Below are positions 1 to 8,335 of a stretch of DNA of 64,000 nucleotides, one piece after another. Source of the stretch: CAZHAC01 sp964383855 (GTDB lineage: Bacteria; Chloroflexota; Dormibacteria; Dormibacterales; Dormibacteraceae); NCBI GenBank assembly GCA_964383855.1, contig CAYLIP010000003.1, positions 1 through 64,000 of the forward strand. The letters run 5' to 3'. Numbering within the stretch: position 1 is the first letter of the stretch; the number at the start of each line of letters is the position of its first letter. The notes under the pieces are model-generated. The model was not told where the DNA came from and searched no databases. It saw only the letters and a list, made by a program, of their open reading frames with translations. Made by a program: the position numbers and the translations under genes.

Positions 1-581
1 GTCCGGCTGGTCACGCCCAGGCGCTGGAAGATGGTCGTCAGGTGAGCCTTGACCGTCTTTTCGCTGATGCGGAGCCGGAGCGCAATTTGCTTGTTGGCGA
101 GGCCTTCGGCAACCAATGCCAGGATCTCGGTCTCGCGCGGCGTCAGCGGCTCCACCGGCGCCGGCTCGCGCCGCGACCGCAGGACCACACGAGCAACGCG
201 AGGCGCCAGCGGCGCTTCGCCGCGGGCTGCCGCACGGACGCCGCGGATCACCTCGTCGGGCTCCGCTTCCTTGAGCAGATAACCGGACGCGCCCGCGTCA
301 AGTGCGTCCAGCACCATGGCGTCCTCGGCATAGCTGGTCAACATCACGACCCGGGTCGACGGGCGGCGCCGGAGCAGCTCACGCGTCGCACTGATCCCGT
401 CCTCGCCAGGCATCGATACATCCATGAGGACCACGTCCGGCCTGGCTTCGGCCACGGCGTCGATCGCCTCCCGCGCGGTCGCGAAAGCGCCGGCGAGCTC
501 GATGTCAGGAACAGATTGCAGCAGTTGCGAGAGCCCACGCCTGACGATTGGGTGGTCGTCGACGACGATGACCCTGATCAA
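1..581 (-). CDS. NarL/FixJ-family response regulator, 3' end cut by window edge
   Basis: Receiver domain plus LuxR-type DNA-binding domain, expected to activate or repress target promoters when phosphorylated by the adjacent kinase. The receiver shows the acidic pair in VVDDHP (residues 8-9), the phosphoacceptor Asp54 in VLMDVSMPG, the TS switch residues in VVMLTSYAED and the KE pair in GYLLKEAEP. The C-terminal LTPRETEILALVAEGLANKQIA and KTVKAHLTTIF segments are a LuxR helix-turn-helix. I place the start at a TTG that overlaps the TGA of the upstream kinase gene (TTGA), the usual coupling of such pairs. Only 193 residues are in the window and the last residues lie outside. What it regulates cannot be told. 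Confidence 0.9.
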   Translation of the reverse strand, partial: MIRVIVVDDHPIVRRGLSQLLQSVPDIELAGAFATAREAIDAVAEARPDVVLMDVSMPGEDGISATRELLRRRPSTRVVMLTSYAEDAMVLDALDAGASGYLLKEAEPDEVIRGVRAAARGEAPLAPRVARVVLRSRREPAPVEPLTPRETEILALVAEGLANKQIALRLRISEKTVKAHLTTIFQRLGVTSR

Positions 582-1921
582 GTCGCTCGCACACGCGCGA
601 AGCTCGCGCGAATTGCTGTTCCGTGGCCGGGCTCGCTCGATACCGAGAGCCGGCCGCCTGCGTCTTCGACGAGCGTCTTCAGCATCGCTATCCCGACGTG
701 GCCCTCTCGCCGCCGCGCCAGCAGATCATCGGCGGTAAACCCCCGCCCATTGTCGCGGACCTCGAGTGCTGCGCCGTCCGCGTTCGCGTTGACCATGACG
801 TCGATCCGGGTCGCACCGGCGTGGGCGGCTGTGTTCCGAACTGCCTCCTGGATGCTTCGGAAGACGGCCACCGCCGTTTCCCTATCGACGGCCTCGAGCC
901 CGGCGACGTCCAGATTCGTTTCCACGCCGCTGGCGGCGAGCGGCGCCAGCAAATCCGAGATCGCGGTTTCCAACCGTGGGCCTGCGAGATCAGGTGGAGC
1001 GATGTCGACGATCAGAGTTCGCAAGTCTCGCACCGACTGTCGCAACAGTCGTGCTATGTCGGTGATCGCTGCCGCCAGCTCGGGCTGGTCCGGGCGCGCG
1101 CCGCTGGCTTCGGCGTCGAGACTGTAGGCGGCCCCCGCGAGAGACTGAACCACACCATCGTGGAGATCACGCGCGATCCGGCGCCGCTCCGCGGCTGAGA
1201 CTTCCAGCGAGCGGCTTAGCAGAGCTTCGCGTTCGAGCTGCGCGCGCTTGAGGCGCCGCGCGAGCGTCCAGGCCAAGGGCACCTGGACGGCCAGGAGAAG
1301 GAGGAGGCCTCCGAGCAGCACCGGGAAGAACGCCGACCATATTCGCTGCTGGTCCTGGTCGATCGACGAATAGACCTGGTAGGTCTCGAACAGATACGTG
1401 GCGCCGCTCTCCGAGTGGATCGGAAGGTAGACCTCGAGCAGCCGTCCATACCCGCGCTCGTATCGGTTCTCGGGCCGGTTGAGCTCGCTGACCTCCGCCG
1501 CAATCCGGTTGGCGTGGATCGCCTCCTGCTCCTCGCCGGCCAGCGGGAAGGTCTGGCCGATGAGAGCAGGCTGGTCCGAGTAAACGATCAGCCCGTCCAG
1601 GCTCCAGATCTTGACTCGAACGACGCGAGAGCTGAGAACTCGCTCCCGGATGAGCCGGTCGAAAGCGGCCACCGCCTGGGGATCGCCCGAGACGACGGGC
1701 TCGGTGAGCGCTGGGGCCGTGATCGCTCGCCCATCGATGGCGGTGATCTCCTGTGCGTTGCGGATCGCTTCAGCTACCGCATTGCGGTTCACGACCCAGT
1801 AGGCCCCAACAGCGATCACCGTGGTCGCCACGATGCCGGCGGCGATGAATCGAACCACAGGCCCGATCGTGCTGTCCGTTGCCGTGCCGGATCGCGCGTT
1901 CACGTGGCACAGGGTAGACAT
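578..1921 (-). CDS. NarL-type sensor histidine kinase (HisKA_3)
   Basis: Membrane sensor kinase of 447 residues partnering the overlapping response regulator. Order of parts: transmembrane helix at about 21-43, an extracytoplasmic domain of about 150 residues without a recognised fold, a second transmembrane helix at about 198-221 (LLGGLLLLLAVQVPLAW), the HisKA_3 box ERRRIARDLHDGVVQSL with phosphoacceptor His254, and a HATPase_c domain with an N box (VRNTAAHAG), DNGRGF and GHGTAIRASF. The frame is open upstream to 2008, but the ATG at 1921 places the first helix close to the N terminus as is usual. Ligand unknown. Confidence 0.9.
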   Translation of the reverse strand: MSTLCHVNARSGTATDSTIGPVVRFIAAGIVATTVIAVGAYWVVNRNAVAEAIRNAQEITAIDGRAITAPALTEPVVSGDPQAVAAFDRLIRERVLSSRVVRVKIWSLDGLIVYSDQPALIGQTFPLAGEEQEAIHANRIAAEVSELNRPENRYERGYGRLLEVYLPIHSESGATYLFETYQVYSSIDQDQQRIWSAFFPVLLGGLLLLLAVQVPLAWTLARRLKRAQLEREALLSRSLEVSAAERRRIARDLHDGVVQSLAGAAYSLDAEASGARPDQPELAAAITDIARLLRQSVRDLRTLIVDIAPPDLAGPRLETAISDLLAPLAASGVETNLDVAGLEAVDRETAVAVFRSIQEAVRNTAAHAGATRIDVMVNANADGAALEVRDNGRGFTADDLLARRREGHVGIAMLKTLVEDAGGRLSVSSEPGHGTAIRASFARVRAT

Positions 1922-2054
1922 GCCGGCCGCCAACCTGGCCGTCTTAGGACCAAAGTCCAGGACGAGGCGGATGGCCGAGCGCCGCCACCGTAGCCAATCT
2001 GGGGACACGAGCCAGCGACTCGGCGGAATTCCAAGTTATCGGAGGCACTCAAAC

Positions 2055-2591
2055 ATGCACCTCAATGCGAGACGGATCGTCCCCATCGCGGCTTCGGCCG
2101 CGCTGGCGACAATGGCATTCGCCGGTACCACGGCGTCAACGGCGTTCGCGCGCCAGGCGCCGATATCGGTTGCGGTCGCGGCGAGCGCGGGCGACGCCGA
2201 TCTGATGGACGCCAGCGACCAGCCGGTCACCGCGCCGGGCGATGACAACCTGACCGAGGCGGCCGAGCAGGCCGGCGAGGCGCAGGCCGAAGCTGCTATG
2301 GAAGCCGCCGATGAGCAGGCAGAGATGGCACGAGAGGCCGCCGAAAGGCAGCCAGAAGCGGCACGAGAGGCCGCCGAAGAGCAGCCAGAAGCGGCACGAG
2401 AGGCGGCGAAGCCGTCCGAGCTGGAGGCCGAGCACGCCGGCGAATCCAAGACCCCAGCCCCGCCTGTGATGCAGCAGAAGGCACCGGCGCCGCGGTCACA
2501 GCCTGCCGTCGTGCCGACGAGCAGCGGAAGCCATGACGGCGGCGACGGCGGCCACAGCGGCGGCGGCGGTCATGGCGGAGGCGATCACTAA
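2055..2591 (+). CDS. Secreted Glu/Ala-repeat protein with Gly/His-rich tail
   Basis: 178 residues. A GGAGG ribosome site lies 9 bases before the ATG. The N terminus is a signal peptide (RR, a hydrophobic run to about residue 28, then an Ala-x-Ala-type site near AFARQA). The mature part is almost all low complexity: an Ala/Glu-rich stretch built of 11-residue units of the form AREAAExQPEA, predicted to be a long charged helix, then a Pro-rich linker and a C-terminal tail of Gly, His and Asp (GHGGGDH) that could bind metal ions. I recognise no family. It is divergent from the two-component pair, so it may belong to the same response, but that is inference from position only. Confidence 0.7.
   Translation: MHLNARRIVPIAASAALATMAFAGTTASTAFARQAPISVAVAASAGDADLMDASDQPVTAPGDDNLTEAAEQAGEAQAEAAMEAADEQAEMAREAAERQPEAAREAAEEQPEAAREAAKPSELEAEHAGESKTPAPPVMQQKAPAPRSQPAVVPTSSGSHDGGDGGHSGGGGHGGGDH
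2328..2411 (+). repeat. 33-bp tandem repeat inside the secreted protein gene
   Basis: Two near-identical 33-base units (2328-2360 and 2361-2393, each beginning GCACGAGAGGC) and a partial third unit encode the 11-residue AREAAExQPEA repeat. The length is a multiple of three, so copy-number change would alter protein length without a frameshift. Confidence 0.85.
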
Positions 2592-2634
2592 ACACCTATC
2601 CCCCAACCTGGTGGGGCTGCCGGTCGGCCGATGC

Positions 2635-2657
2635 GGCCGCCGGCGGCCCTATTTCTT
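2635..2657. terminator. Possible terminator between convergent genes
   Basis: A perfect 14-base palindrome (GGCCGCCGGCGGCC, 2635-2648) is followed by CTATTTCTTT on the plus strand, between the stop of the secreted protein gene and the 3' end of the minus-strand patatin gene. A smaller hairpin (CCCCA/TGGGG, 2601-2616) precedes it. The T run is interrupted, so this is only a weak candidate. Confidence 0.35.
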
Positions 2658-2683
2658 TCGGCCTGGAAGCTTGACCGGCTGGG

Positions 2684-3547
2684 TCACGCGGTCGCCCGTG
2701 CACGACGGTGGTGGGCGTGGTGAAAGCGGAGGACCTCGACCGTGCCGCCGGGCGCGCCCGCGCGGAGCCAGGCGCGCGTCCCTTCCCGGCTCCGTTCGAT
2801 GAGCCGAGCCGCCTGCCCAAAGTCAACCGGTGATACCGCCACCGGACAGAGCGGCGGCAGGATTCGAAGATCGACGTGGGCCGCCAGCCGTTCGGCGTCG
2901 GTGATCAGCCGCTGCTGGAGGACCAGCGTCAGCGCGTGCACAGCCATCTCCAGGGCGGACTGCGGAGGCCGCTCGAGCCCGCACGCGTAGCCGCCTGGAA
3001 GCACGTACACGGTGTCCGCATGAGAGTCGATCGCCGCCGAGATCGGCGCGTTGTCGGCGACGCCGCCGTCGACGAGCCACCGGCGGCCGATGGCGACCGG
3101 CGGGAACACGCCAGGGATGGCGCAGCTTGCGAGCAGTGCGGGAACCAGCTCGCCGCGCTTCAGCAGCACCTCCTCGCCGGTGACGACATCGGTTGCCACG
3201 ATTGTCAGCGGCAATGGCGCGGCTTCGATCGACCGGCGAGACAGAGTGGCCTCCAACAGCTTCCGCAGGGCTGCGGGGGTAACCAGGTGCTGGCGCCGGC
3301 TGAGGAGGGAAAGGCCAAGCTGCATCGGCGAGACCGGAAAGACGTCCTCCCGGCGCAGCGACGTCCAGATTTCCTGGAGCTCAGCGGCCGGCCGCCTGGG
3401 GTTGTTGGCCACCCATGCCGCATTCAGCGCGCCGGCCGAGGTGCCGACGCATAAATCGGGTCGAATACCGGCCTCGTAGAGCGCTTCCAGCATCCCGACC
3501 TGGATGGCCGCCAGGCTGGCGCCGCCCGAGAAGACGAACGCGATCAC
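2684..3547 (-). CDS. Patatin-like phospholipase
   Basis: 287-residue patatin-domain lipid acyl hydrolase. The oxyanion loop SGGASLA (residues 7-13), the nucleophile elbow GTSAG with Ser37 and the DGG motif with Asp160 give the Ser-Asp dyad of the family. The reading frame is open to 3703, but I choose the GTG at 3547: it puts the Gly-rich loop at the very N terminus as in bacterial patatins, and it overlaps the TGA of a small upstream gene (GTGA). That gene has a strong ribosome site, whereas the longer start has none. No signal peptide is present, so it is probably cytoplasmic or held at the membrane through its partner. Likely substrate is membrane phospholipid or acylglycerol. Confidence 0.88.
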   Translation of the reverse strand: MIAFVFSGGASLAAIQVGMLEALYEAGIRPDLCVGTSAGALNAAWVANNPRRPAAELQEIWTSLRREDVFPVSPMQLGLSLLSRRQHLVTPAALRKLLEATLSRRSIEAAPLPLTIVATDVVTGEEVLLKRGELVPALLASCAIPGVFPPVAIGRRWLVDGGVADNAPISAAIDSHADTVYVLPGGYACGLERPPQSALEMAVHALTLVLQQRLITDAERLAAHVDLRILPPLCPVAVSPVDFGQAARLIERSREGTRAWLRAGAPGGTVEVLRFHHAHHRRARATA

Positions 3548-3657
3548 GATGTGCGGCGCGGCCCGCGGCCGGCGAGCGAGGCGAGAGCCCACCAGGGGAT
3601 CCAGACCAGTGCACCGGCCACGAAGAACGTCGACAGGATCAGAAACCAAACCAACAT
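3544..3657 (-). CDS. 37-residue membrane peptide coupled to patatin
   Basis: Small gene with an ideal Shine-Dalgarno AGGAGG (plus-strand 3664-3669) six bases before its ATG. The product begins MLVWFLILSTFFVAGALVW, one transmembrane helix, and ends in a basic tail (GRGPRRTS). Its stop TGA overlaps the GTG start of the patatin gene, so the two are translationally coupled. No family recognised. Inference: a membrane anchor or activity partner for the phospholipase. The ribosome site and the overlap make it more likely real than a chance frame. Confidence 0.7.
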   Translation of the reverse strand: MLVWFLILSTFFVAGALVWIPWWALASLAGRGPRRTS

Positions 3658-3826
3658 CGTCCGCCTCCTGTAAAACGTATGTTGGTTGGTTAAAGAACGC
3701 CAAAGAGGCGGCTATTCCATGCCGCCGTCGAGGTGCGACGATGGGGCTCCAGCTGCTGGCATCGGCCCCGGGCCGCGCCTGGTTCCCAGAAGACGGGCCT
3801 GCCGGCCCACCCCTACCGATGCTCGG

Positions 3827-4723
3827 CTAGTGGAGAGGCACCGGAAGCTTCAGCTCGACGCGCCCATCCCGCTCGCGGACCTGGAAGGCTGGCTGCGGGA
3901 AGGTGGCGGGCCCGCCGCGGACCTTGCCGGAGCAGACGTCGAAGCGTGAGCCGTGCCAGGGGCAGGTGACGACCGACCCCTCCAGCTCGCCCTCTTCGAG
4001 AGGCCCGCCCGCATGCGAACAGACCGCCGCGATCGCACAGAGTCTTCCGTTCAGCCGGATGACGAGGGCAGGCATCCCACCGGCGTCGACCCGCTTCATC
4101 GTGTTCTCTGGAAACTCGGAGGCATCGCCGACACCGACAAAGTCCTCACTGGGACCCTCCGCGAAGGCGTTGCGATTGACCATCGTGCCGAAGCCGTATG
4201 CCAGGTGGCCGCCGACGTACATCCCGACCATGGCCAGGATCACGGCAACGGTGGCCAGACCGACCCCGGCCGGATGCCCGCCGGCCCACCGCAGCGCGAG
4301 GGACGCGATCTCGAGCAGGACGACCAACGTCATGATGACGCCGTGGGTGAGGGCGGCCCGGCGCTCCATTCCGAAGGTCTCGTGAAAGTCGGTGTAGCCG
4401 GTGGCAGCCGCTCCCAGGGCTGCCAGAGTGCCGAAAGCAAGCGCGATGTCGCCGGCCTGGACGGGTATCGAGGGATAGAAGTGCGCCGCATAGTCGAGGA
4501 TGACACCGACCAGCCAGGCGCCGAGCGGCGCGTCGGTCAGGGCCGGATGCAGGGGATGCCGCAGGACGGTCGTCCCGTGCGCGAGATCCTTGAGCGGCCG
4601 GCCCAGAGGTCCAAGGGCCGAGTAGACGCCGCCGACGATGTTCTGGATGAGTTCGGCCACGCCATCCATCCACGCTTGCCGGCGGAGGATGCGGTCGAGA
4701 GCTCCTTCCGAAGAATCGGCCAT
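3827..4723 (-). CDS. Membrane protein with DUF2231-like N-terminal part and C-terminal Rieske [2Fe-2S] domain
   Basis: 298 residues. Residues about 50-185 contain four hydrophobic helices with HPLHPALTDAPLGAW, typical of DUF2231-type membrane proteins. Residues about 200-298 are a Rieske-type ferredoxin domain with both cluster motifs intact: Cys235-x-His237 (CSHAG) and Cys254-x2-His257 (CPWHGS), with Cys264 nearby. Expected to pass electrons at the membrane; the redox partner is not evident here. It is divergent from a SufR-like regulator only 40 bases away, which suggests control by iron-sulfur status. Confidence 0.88.
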   Translation of the reverse strand: MADSSEGALDRILRRQAWMDGVAELIQNIVGGVYSALGPLGRPLKDLAHGTTVLRHPLHPALTDAPLGAWLVGVILDYAAHFYPSIPVQAGDIALAFGTLAALGAAATGYTDFHETFGMERRAALTHGVIMTLVVLLEIASLALRWAGGHPAGVGLATVAVILAMVGMYVGGHLAYGFGTMVNRNAFAEGPSEDFVGVGDASEFPENTMKRVDAGGMPALVIRLNGRLCAIAAVCSHAGGPLEEGELEGSVVTCPWHGSRFDVCSGKVRGGPATFPQPAFQVRERDGRVELKLPVPLH

Positions 4724-4736
4724 GATTTCAATAATC

Positions 4737-4748
4737 CTAACCGCTTAG
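4737..4748. promoter_or_regulatory. Inverted repeat between Rieske gene and SufR-like regulator
   Basis: CTAA-CCGC-TTAG lies in the 40-base, AT-richer space between the two divergent start codons. It is a candidate operator for the neighbouring regulator acting on both genes. The arms are only four bases, so support is weak apart from position. Confidence 0.35.
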
Positions 4749-4763
4749 TTTTAGAATTGCAGC

Positions 4764-5399
4764 ATGGCGCGTGACGAGGAGTTGACACGGCTTGCCGCGC
4801 TCGGCGAACCGACTCGGCGCGAGATCTACGACCACGTGGCGGCGAGCGGCCGTGAGGTGAGCCGGGACGAGGCCGCCCGCGCCGTCGGGGTCAGCCGCAA
4901 GCTGGCCGCTTTCCACCTCGAGAGGCTGCTCCAGTCGGGTCTGCTCGAAGCCGTCTACCGCCGCATGACGGGGCGCTCCGGACCCGGCGCCGGCCGGCCG
5001 GCGAAGCTTTACCGCAGGGCTCCGAGAGAGACGGCGGTCAGCCTCCCCGAGCGGCAGTACGACCTGCTGGCCAGGATCCTCGTGGCCGCGGAACCCGATC
5101 CGGAGTCCGTCAGGCGAGCCGCCCGGGATGCCGGGCTCTCGCTCCACCGAGCGGGTCGCGGGCGTGCGGGCCTTCTTCGGACGCTTTCGAACCACGGCTA
5201 TGAGCCGTACGGAGAACACGGCGAGATCCGGCTCCGCAACTGCCCCTTCGACGCCGTTGCCCAGGAGAACCGGTCCGTGGTCTGTGACCTCAACCTCGCG
5301 CTTCTGACGGCGCTCAGGGATGCGACGGGCGCGTCCGGCCTGATTCCGGCGCTTGACCCGAAGCCCGGCTGCTGCTGCGTGGTCTTCCGTTCGAACTAG
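4764..5399 (+). CDS. SufR-like winged-helix transcriptional regulator
   Basis: 211 residues. The N-terminal winged helix (about 5-85) has the ArsR/SufR-type pattern GEPTRREIYDHVA, a recognition helix VGVSRKLAAFHLERL and the wing GAGRPAKLYRR. The C-terminal part has cysteines at 160 (NCPFD), 174 (VVCDL) and 203-205 (GCCCVV), reminiscent of the cluster-binding cysteines of SufR-family repressors. Expected to sense Fe-S or redox state and to control itself and the divergent Rieske gene. An ordinary ArsR-like repressor without a cluster remains possible. Confidence 0.8.
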   Translation: MARDEELTRLAALGEPTRREIYDHVAASGREVSRDEAARAVGVSRKLAAFHLERLLQSGLLEAVYRRMTGRSGPGAGRPAKLYRRAPRETAVSLPERQYDLLARILVAAEPDPESVRRAARDAGLSLHRAGRGRAGLLRTLSNHGYEPYGEHGEIRLRNCPFDAVAQENRSVVCDLNLALLTALRDATGASGLIPALDPKPGCCCVVFRSN

Positions 5400-5438
5400 A
5401 GCCGTCACCGGGCGCGGGCCGGCCATTCCGCACTCGGC

Positions 5439-6392
5439 CTACCGGTCGTCGAACTCCGCGAGGAGCGCCAACGCACCTTCCCAGAGGCGTTTGGGGACCT
5501 CTTTCGCCGGCAGCAACTCCTGGATGAGCCCCACCCCTTCGCCGGCCATCGGAAACTCGCCGGCGGCGAAGCCGTCGAGGAACCGGCTTCTGAGCTCGTC
5601 ACTCATCGCCGGCCACTCGGCCATGCGATCGGCCCACTCCTCCGTCCACGTGTTCCGGACCGTCCGGACGATGGCCCCAGGCCACACCTCCTTGCGCAGC
5701 GCGTCGTACAGCTTGCTGGCGACGGTCTCGTCGCCGCTGGCTCTGAGCACCTCCTGCTTCCAGCGGTTCGCCACCGGCGCTTCGTGAGTCGCAAGGAAGC
5801 GCGTGCCGACCAGAGCACCGGCGGCGCCGAGGACGATGGCGGCTGCCACCCCCCGAGCGTCGACGATCCCGCCCGCCGCCACCACCGGCGCCGGCGCGAC
5901 CGCGTCCACGACCTCGGGAACCAGGGTCAGCGTGCCCCGGGGCCCCACGTGCCCTCCACCCTCTCCACCCTGAGCGACGATCACGTCGACGCCCGCGTTC
6001 CGGGCGCGGATCGCCTCCCGAACGGTCCCCACCTGGTGCACGACCAGGATGCCGGCCTCATGCGCTTTGTCGGTCACCGCGCTCGGGTCACCCCAGGCGG
6101 TCGAGAGTACGGCGACGCCGGCGCCGAGCGAGACATCGACGGCCTCCGCGTTGAGGTGCGCGATCACGTGGTTCACGCCGAAGGGGCGCGAGGTCAGCGT
6201 TTGGGTCTCCTCGATCAAGGCGCTCACCTGCGCGGGCGGCCGGCGAAGGCAACCCAGGATGCCGAGACCGCCTCCCTCGGAGGCGGCAGCGACGAGGGCC
6301 GGCGAGGTGGCCGCGCCCATGCCCGCCTGGAGGATCGGGTAGTCGATCCCGAGCAACGCAGTGAGAGCTCGAGGGCCAGCGAATCCAGGCAC
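5439..6392 (-). CDS. Nitronate monooxygenase (2-nitropropane dioxygenase family)
   Basis: 317-residue FMN-dependent TIM-barrel enzyme that oxidises alkyl nitronates to carbonyl compounds and nitrite. Visible motifs are PILQAGMG (19-26), AQGGEGGGHVG with the catalytic-type His148, and VVAAGGI near 174 for flavin phosphate binding. The start is GTG. It is convergent with the SufR-like gene and divergent from the GH15 gene. Members of this fold also act as enoyl reductases, so the substrate is uncertain. Confidence 0.87.
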   Translation of the reverse strand: MPGFAGPRALTALLGIDYPILQAGMGAATSPALVAAASEGGGLGILGCLRRPPAQVSALIEETQTLTSRPFGVNHVIAHLNAEAVDVSLGAGVAVLSTAWGDPSAVTDKAHEAGILVVHQVGTVREAIRARNAGVDVIVAQGGEGGGHVGPRGTLTLVPEVVDAVAPAPVVAAGGIVDARGVAAAIVLGAAGALVGTRFLATHEAPVANRWKQEVLRASGDETVASKLYDALRKEVWPGAIVRTVRNTWTEEWADRMAEWPAMSDELRSRFLDGFAAGEFPMAGEGVGLIQELLPAKEVPKRLWEGALALLAEFDDR

Positions 6393-6412
6393 GATCTAAC
6401 GCCGTTTGTCCT

Positions 6413-6426
6413 TAGCTATAGAGCTA
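6413..6426. promoter_or_regulatory. Inverted repeat upstream of nitronate monooxygenase
   Basis: TAGCT-ATAG-AGCTA sits 21 bases before the GTG start of the minus-strand gene, in the 119-base divergent spacer. On the minus strand it contains TATAGC, which could be a -10 element, so promoter and operator may coincide. Weak evidence. Confidence 0.3.
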
Positions 6427-6511
6427 CTGTAAGGTCGTCATCCAGGTCACGGCAATGTGCAAGCGTCCGGCATCCGAGACCTCAGCACGACTCCAGGAGC
6501 GGCAGTAGGGA

Positions 6512-8335
6512 ATGGCTCAGGCGCCGATCGCTGACTACGCCATGGTGGGCGACACGCGCACGGCGGCGCTGATATCACGAGCCGGCTCCATCGACTGGCT
6601 CTGCCTGCCGCGCTTCGACGGCGATCCCGTCTTCGGGCAGCTGATCGACGCCGAGCGTGGCGGCCGGTTCGAGGTGGCGGTTGCGGGGGGCCACGTCGAG
6701 TCGCGCAGCTATCGCCCGGAGTCCCCGGTGCTGGACACTCAGTGGCGGGGGCCATCGGGCGCGGTCACGGTCACCGACGCCATGCCCGTCGACGTCACTG
6801 GGTTGCGGCCGCAGCTGACGCTGATCCGCCACGTCGTCTGCACGTCGGGCGAGGTCGATGTCAGCGTGCTCTTCGACCCCCGACTGGGCCTGCCCGGGCG
6901 GCCTCCGCGCGACAGCCGGCGCGGCCAAGCGCTTTTCTGCGAGTGGGGATCCCTGGCACTCGTCCTTCAGTGCTTTCCCGGACCAACGCCCGAAGCAGGC
7001 AGACCCTACTCCGCGAAACTCCGCCAGGGGGAAGCCCTGACGCTGCTCGCCTCGCTGGCCGACCGGACGGCCGCCGTCCTGCTGCCGCCGGCGCAAGCGG
7101 TCGCCCTGATCGAGGAGGCCGACCGCGACTGGCGGCGCTGGTCGGCTGAGATCGAGTACTCCGGTCCCTTCCGGCAGGCTGTCGTGCGAAGCCTGATCAC
7201 GCTGCGCCTGCTCACCTATTCGCCATCGGGGGCTCCGGTGGCCGCTCCCACCATGTCGCTCCCGGAGCGGATCGGAGGCGAGCTCAACTGGGACTACCGA
7301 TATGCCTGGCCGCGCGACGCCGGGATCGGGTCCGGAGCTTTCATGGCCGCCGGCCGTACTCAGGAAGCGCAGGCATTTCTGCGCTGGCTCGGAGTCGCGA
7401 GCCGGCTGACGCTGCCCCGGATGCGAGTCCTCTACACGCTCGACGGGACGCCCGGCCATCGCGAGCGCGAGATCCAGGGTGTGTCGGGCTATCGGCGAAG
7501 CCTGCCCGTGCGAGCCGCGAACGCTGCCGCTGAGCAGCACCAGCTGGACGTCTACGGCTGGGTTGTCGACGCCGGCTGGCACCTGGCCAGCCTGGGTTCG
7601 CCACTGGACGGACCGAGCTGGCGGATGATCCGCTCGCTGGCGGACTTCGTCGCCTCGCGGTGGCGGGAGCCGGATGCCGGGATCTGGGAAGAGCGGGAGG
7701 AGCCGCGGCACCACGTCTCCTCCAAGCTGATGGCCTTCGTCGCCCTGGACCGGGCCGCCCGAATCGCGCACCTCCAGAAAAGCGACCTCGGCCGAGCCCG
7801 GAGATGGGAGCGCGAGCGGGAGGCGCTGCGCGCCGACGTCCGCGAACGGGGATGGAACGACGAGCTCAAGTCCTACACGGCTTCGTACGGCTCCAACCAC
7901 CTCGACGCCGCTCTCCTGCTGGTCGCCATGTCGGAGCTGGAGGACTCGCACCCGGAACGCATCAGGTCAACGATCGATGCCATCCGCGAACGACTGGGGG
8001 CGGGCGGCGTCCTCCTCTACCGCTACCTCGGCCGCGATGGCCGGCCGGTCGGTGAGGGAGCGTTCCTCGCCTGCACCTTCTGGATGATCGACGCGCTCGC
8101 CCGCTGCGGTCAGGTGGACGAGGCCGAGGACCTACTCGACCGGGCTGTCCGGCTCGGCGGCGAGCTCGGTCTCCTGGCCGAGGAGATCGACCCCGCCACG
8201 GGCGAGATGCTGGGGAACCATCCACAGGCTCTCAGCCACTCGACGCTGGTGGCGGCCGCGCTCTCGATCGAGGCGGCTAAGGCTTCAGGAACCCACCCAG
8301 GATCGCGCCGTAGGCGACGTGAGCCAGCAGCGTGA
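6512..8335 (+). CDS. GH15 family glycosidase (glucoamylase/trehalase-like)
   Basis: 607 residues, normal for the TGH-type GH15 enzymes that hydrolyse alpha-glucosidic bonds in trehalose or maltosaccharides. The N-terminal beta-sandwich begins PIADYAMVGDTRTAAL and SIDWLCLPRFD. The (alpha/alpha)6 barrel shows NWDYRYAWPRDA near 258, the acid-type stretch GIWEEREEPRHHVSSK, and the C-terminal GNHPQALSHS signature. No signal peptide, so cytoplasmic. An AGTAGGGA ribosome site precedes the ATG. The last 59 bases overlap the convergent membrane-protein gene. Confidence 0.9.
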   Translation: MAQAPIADYAMVGDTRTAALISRAGSIDWLCLPRFDGDPVFGQLIDAERGGRFEVAVAGGHVESRSYRPESPVLDTQWRGPSGAVTVTDAMPVDVTGLRPQLTLIRHVVCTSGEVDVSVLFDPRLGLPGRPPRDSRRGQALFCEWGSLALVLQCFPGPTPEAGRPYSAKLRQGEALTLLASLADRTAAVLLPPAQAVALIEEADRDWRRWSAEIEYSGPFRQAVVRSLITLRLLTYSPSGAPVAAPTMSLPERIGGELNWDYRYAWPRDAGIGSGAFMAAGRTQEAQAFLRWLGVASRLTLPRMRVLYTLDGTPGHREREIQGVSGYRRSLPVRAANAAAEQHQLDVYGWVVDAGWHLASLGSPLDGPSWRMIRSLADFVASRWREPDAGIWEEREEPRHHVSSKLMAFVALDRAARIAHLQKSDLGRARRWEREREALRADVRERGWNDELKSYTASYGSNHLDAALLLVAMSELEDSHPERIRSTIDAIRERLGAGGVLLYRYLGRDGRPVGEGAFLACTFWMIDALARCGQVDEAEDLLDRAVRLGGELGLLAEEIDPATGEMLGNHPQALSHSTLVAAALSIEAAKASGTHPGSRRRRREPAA

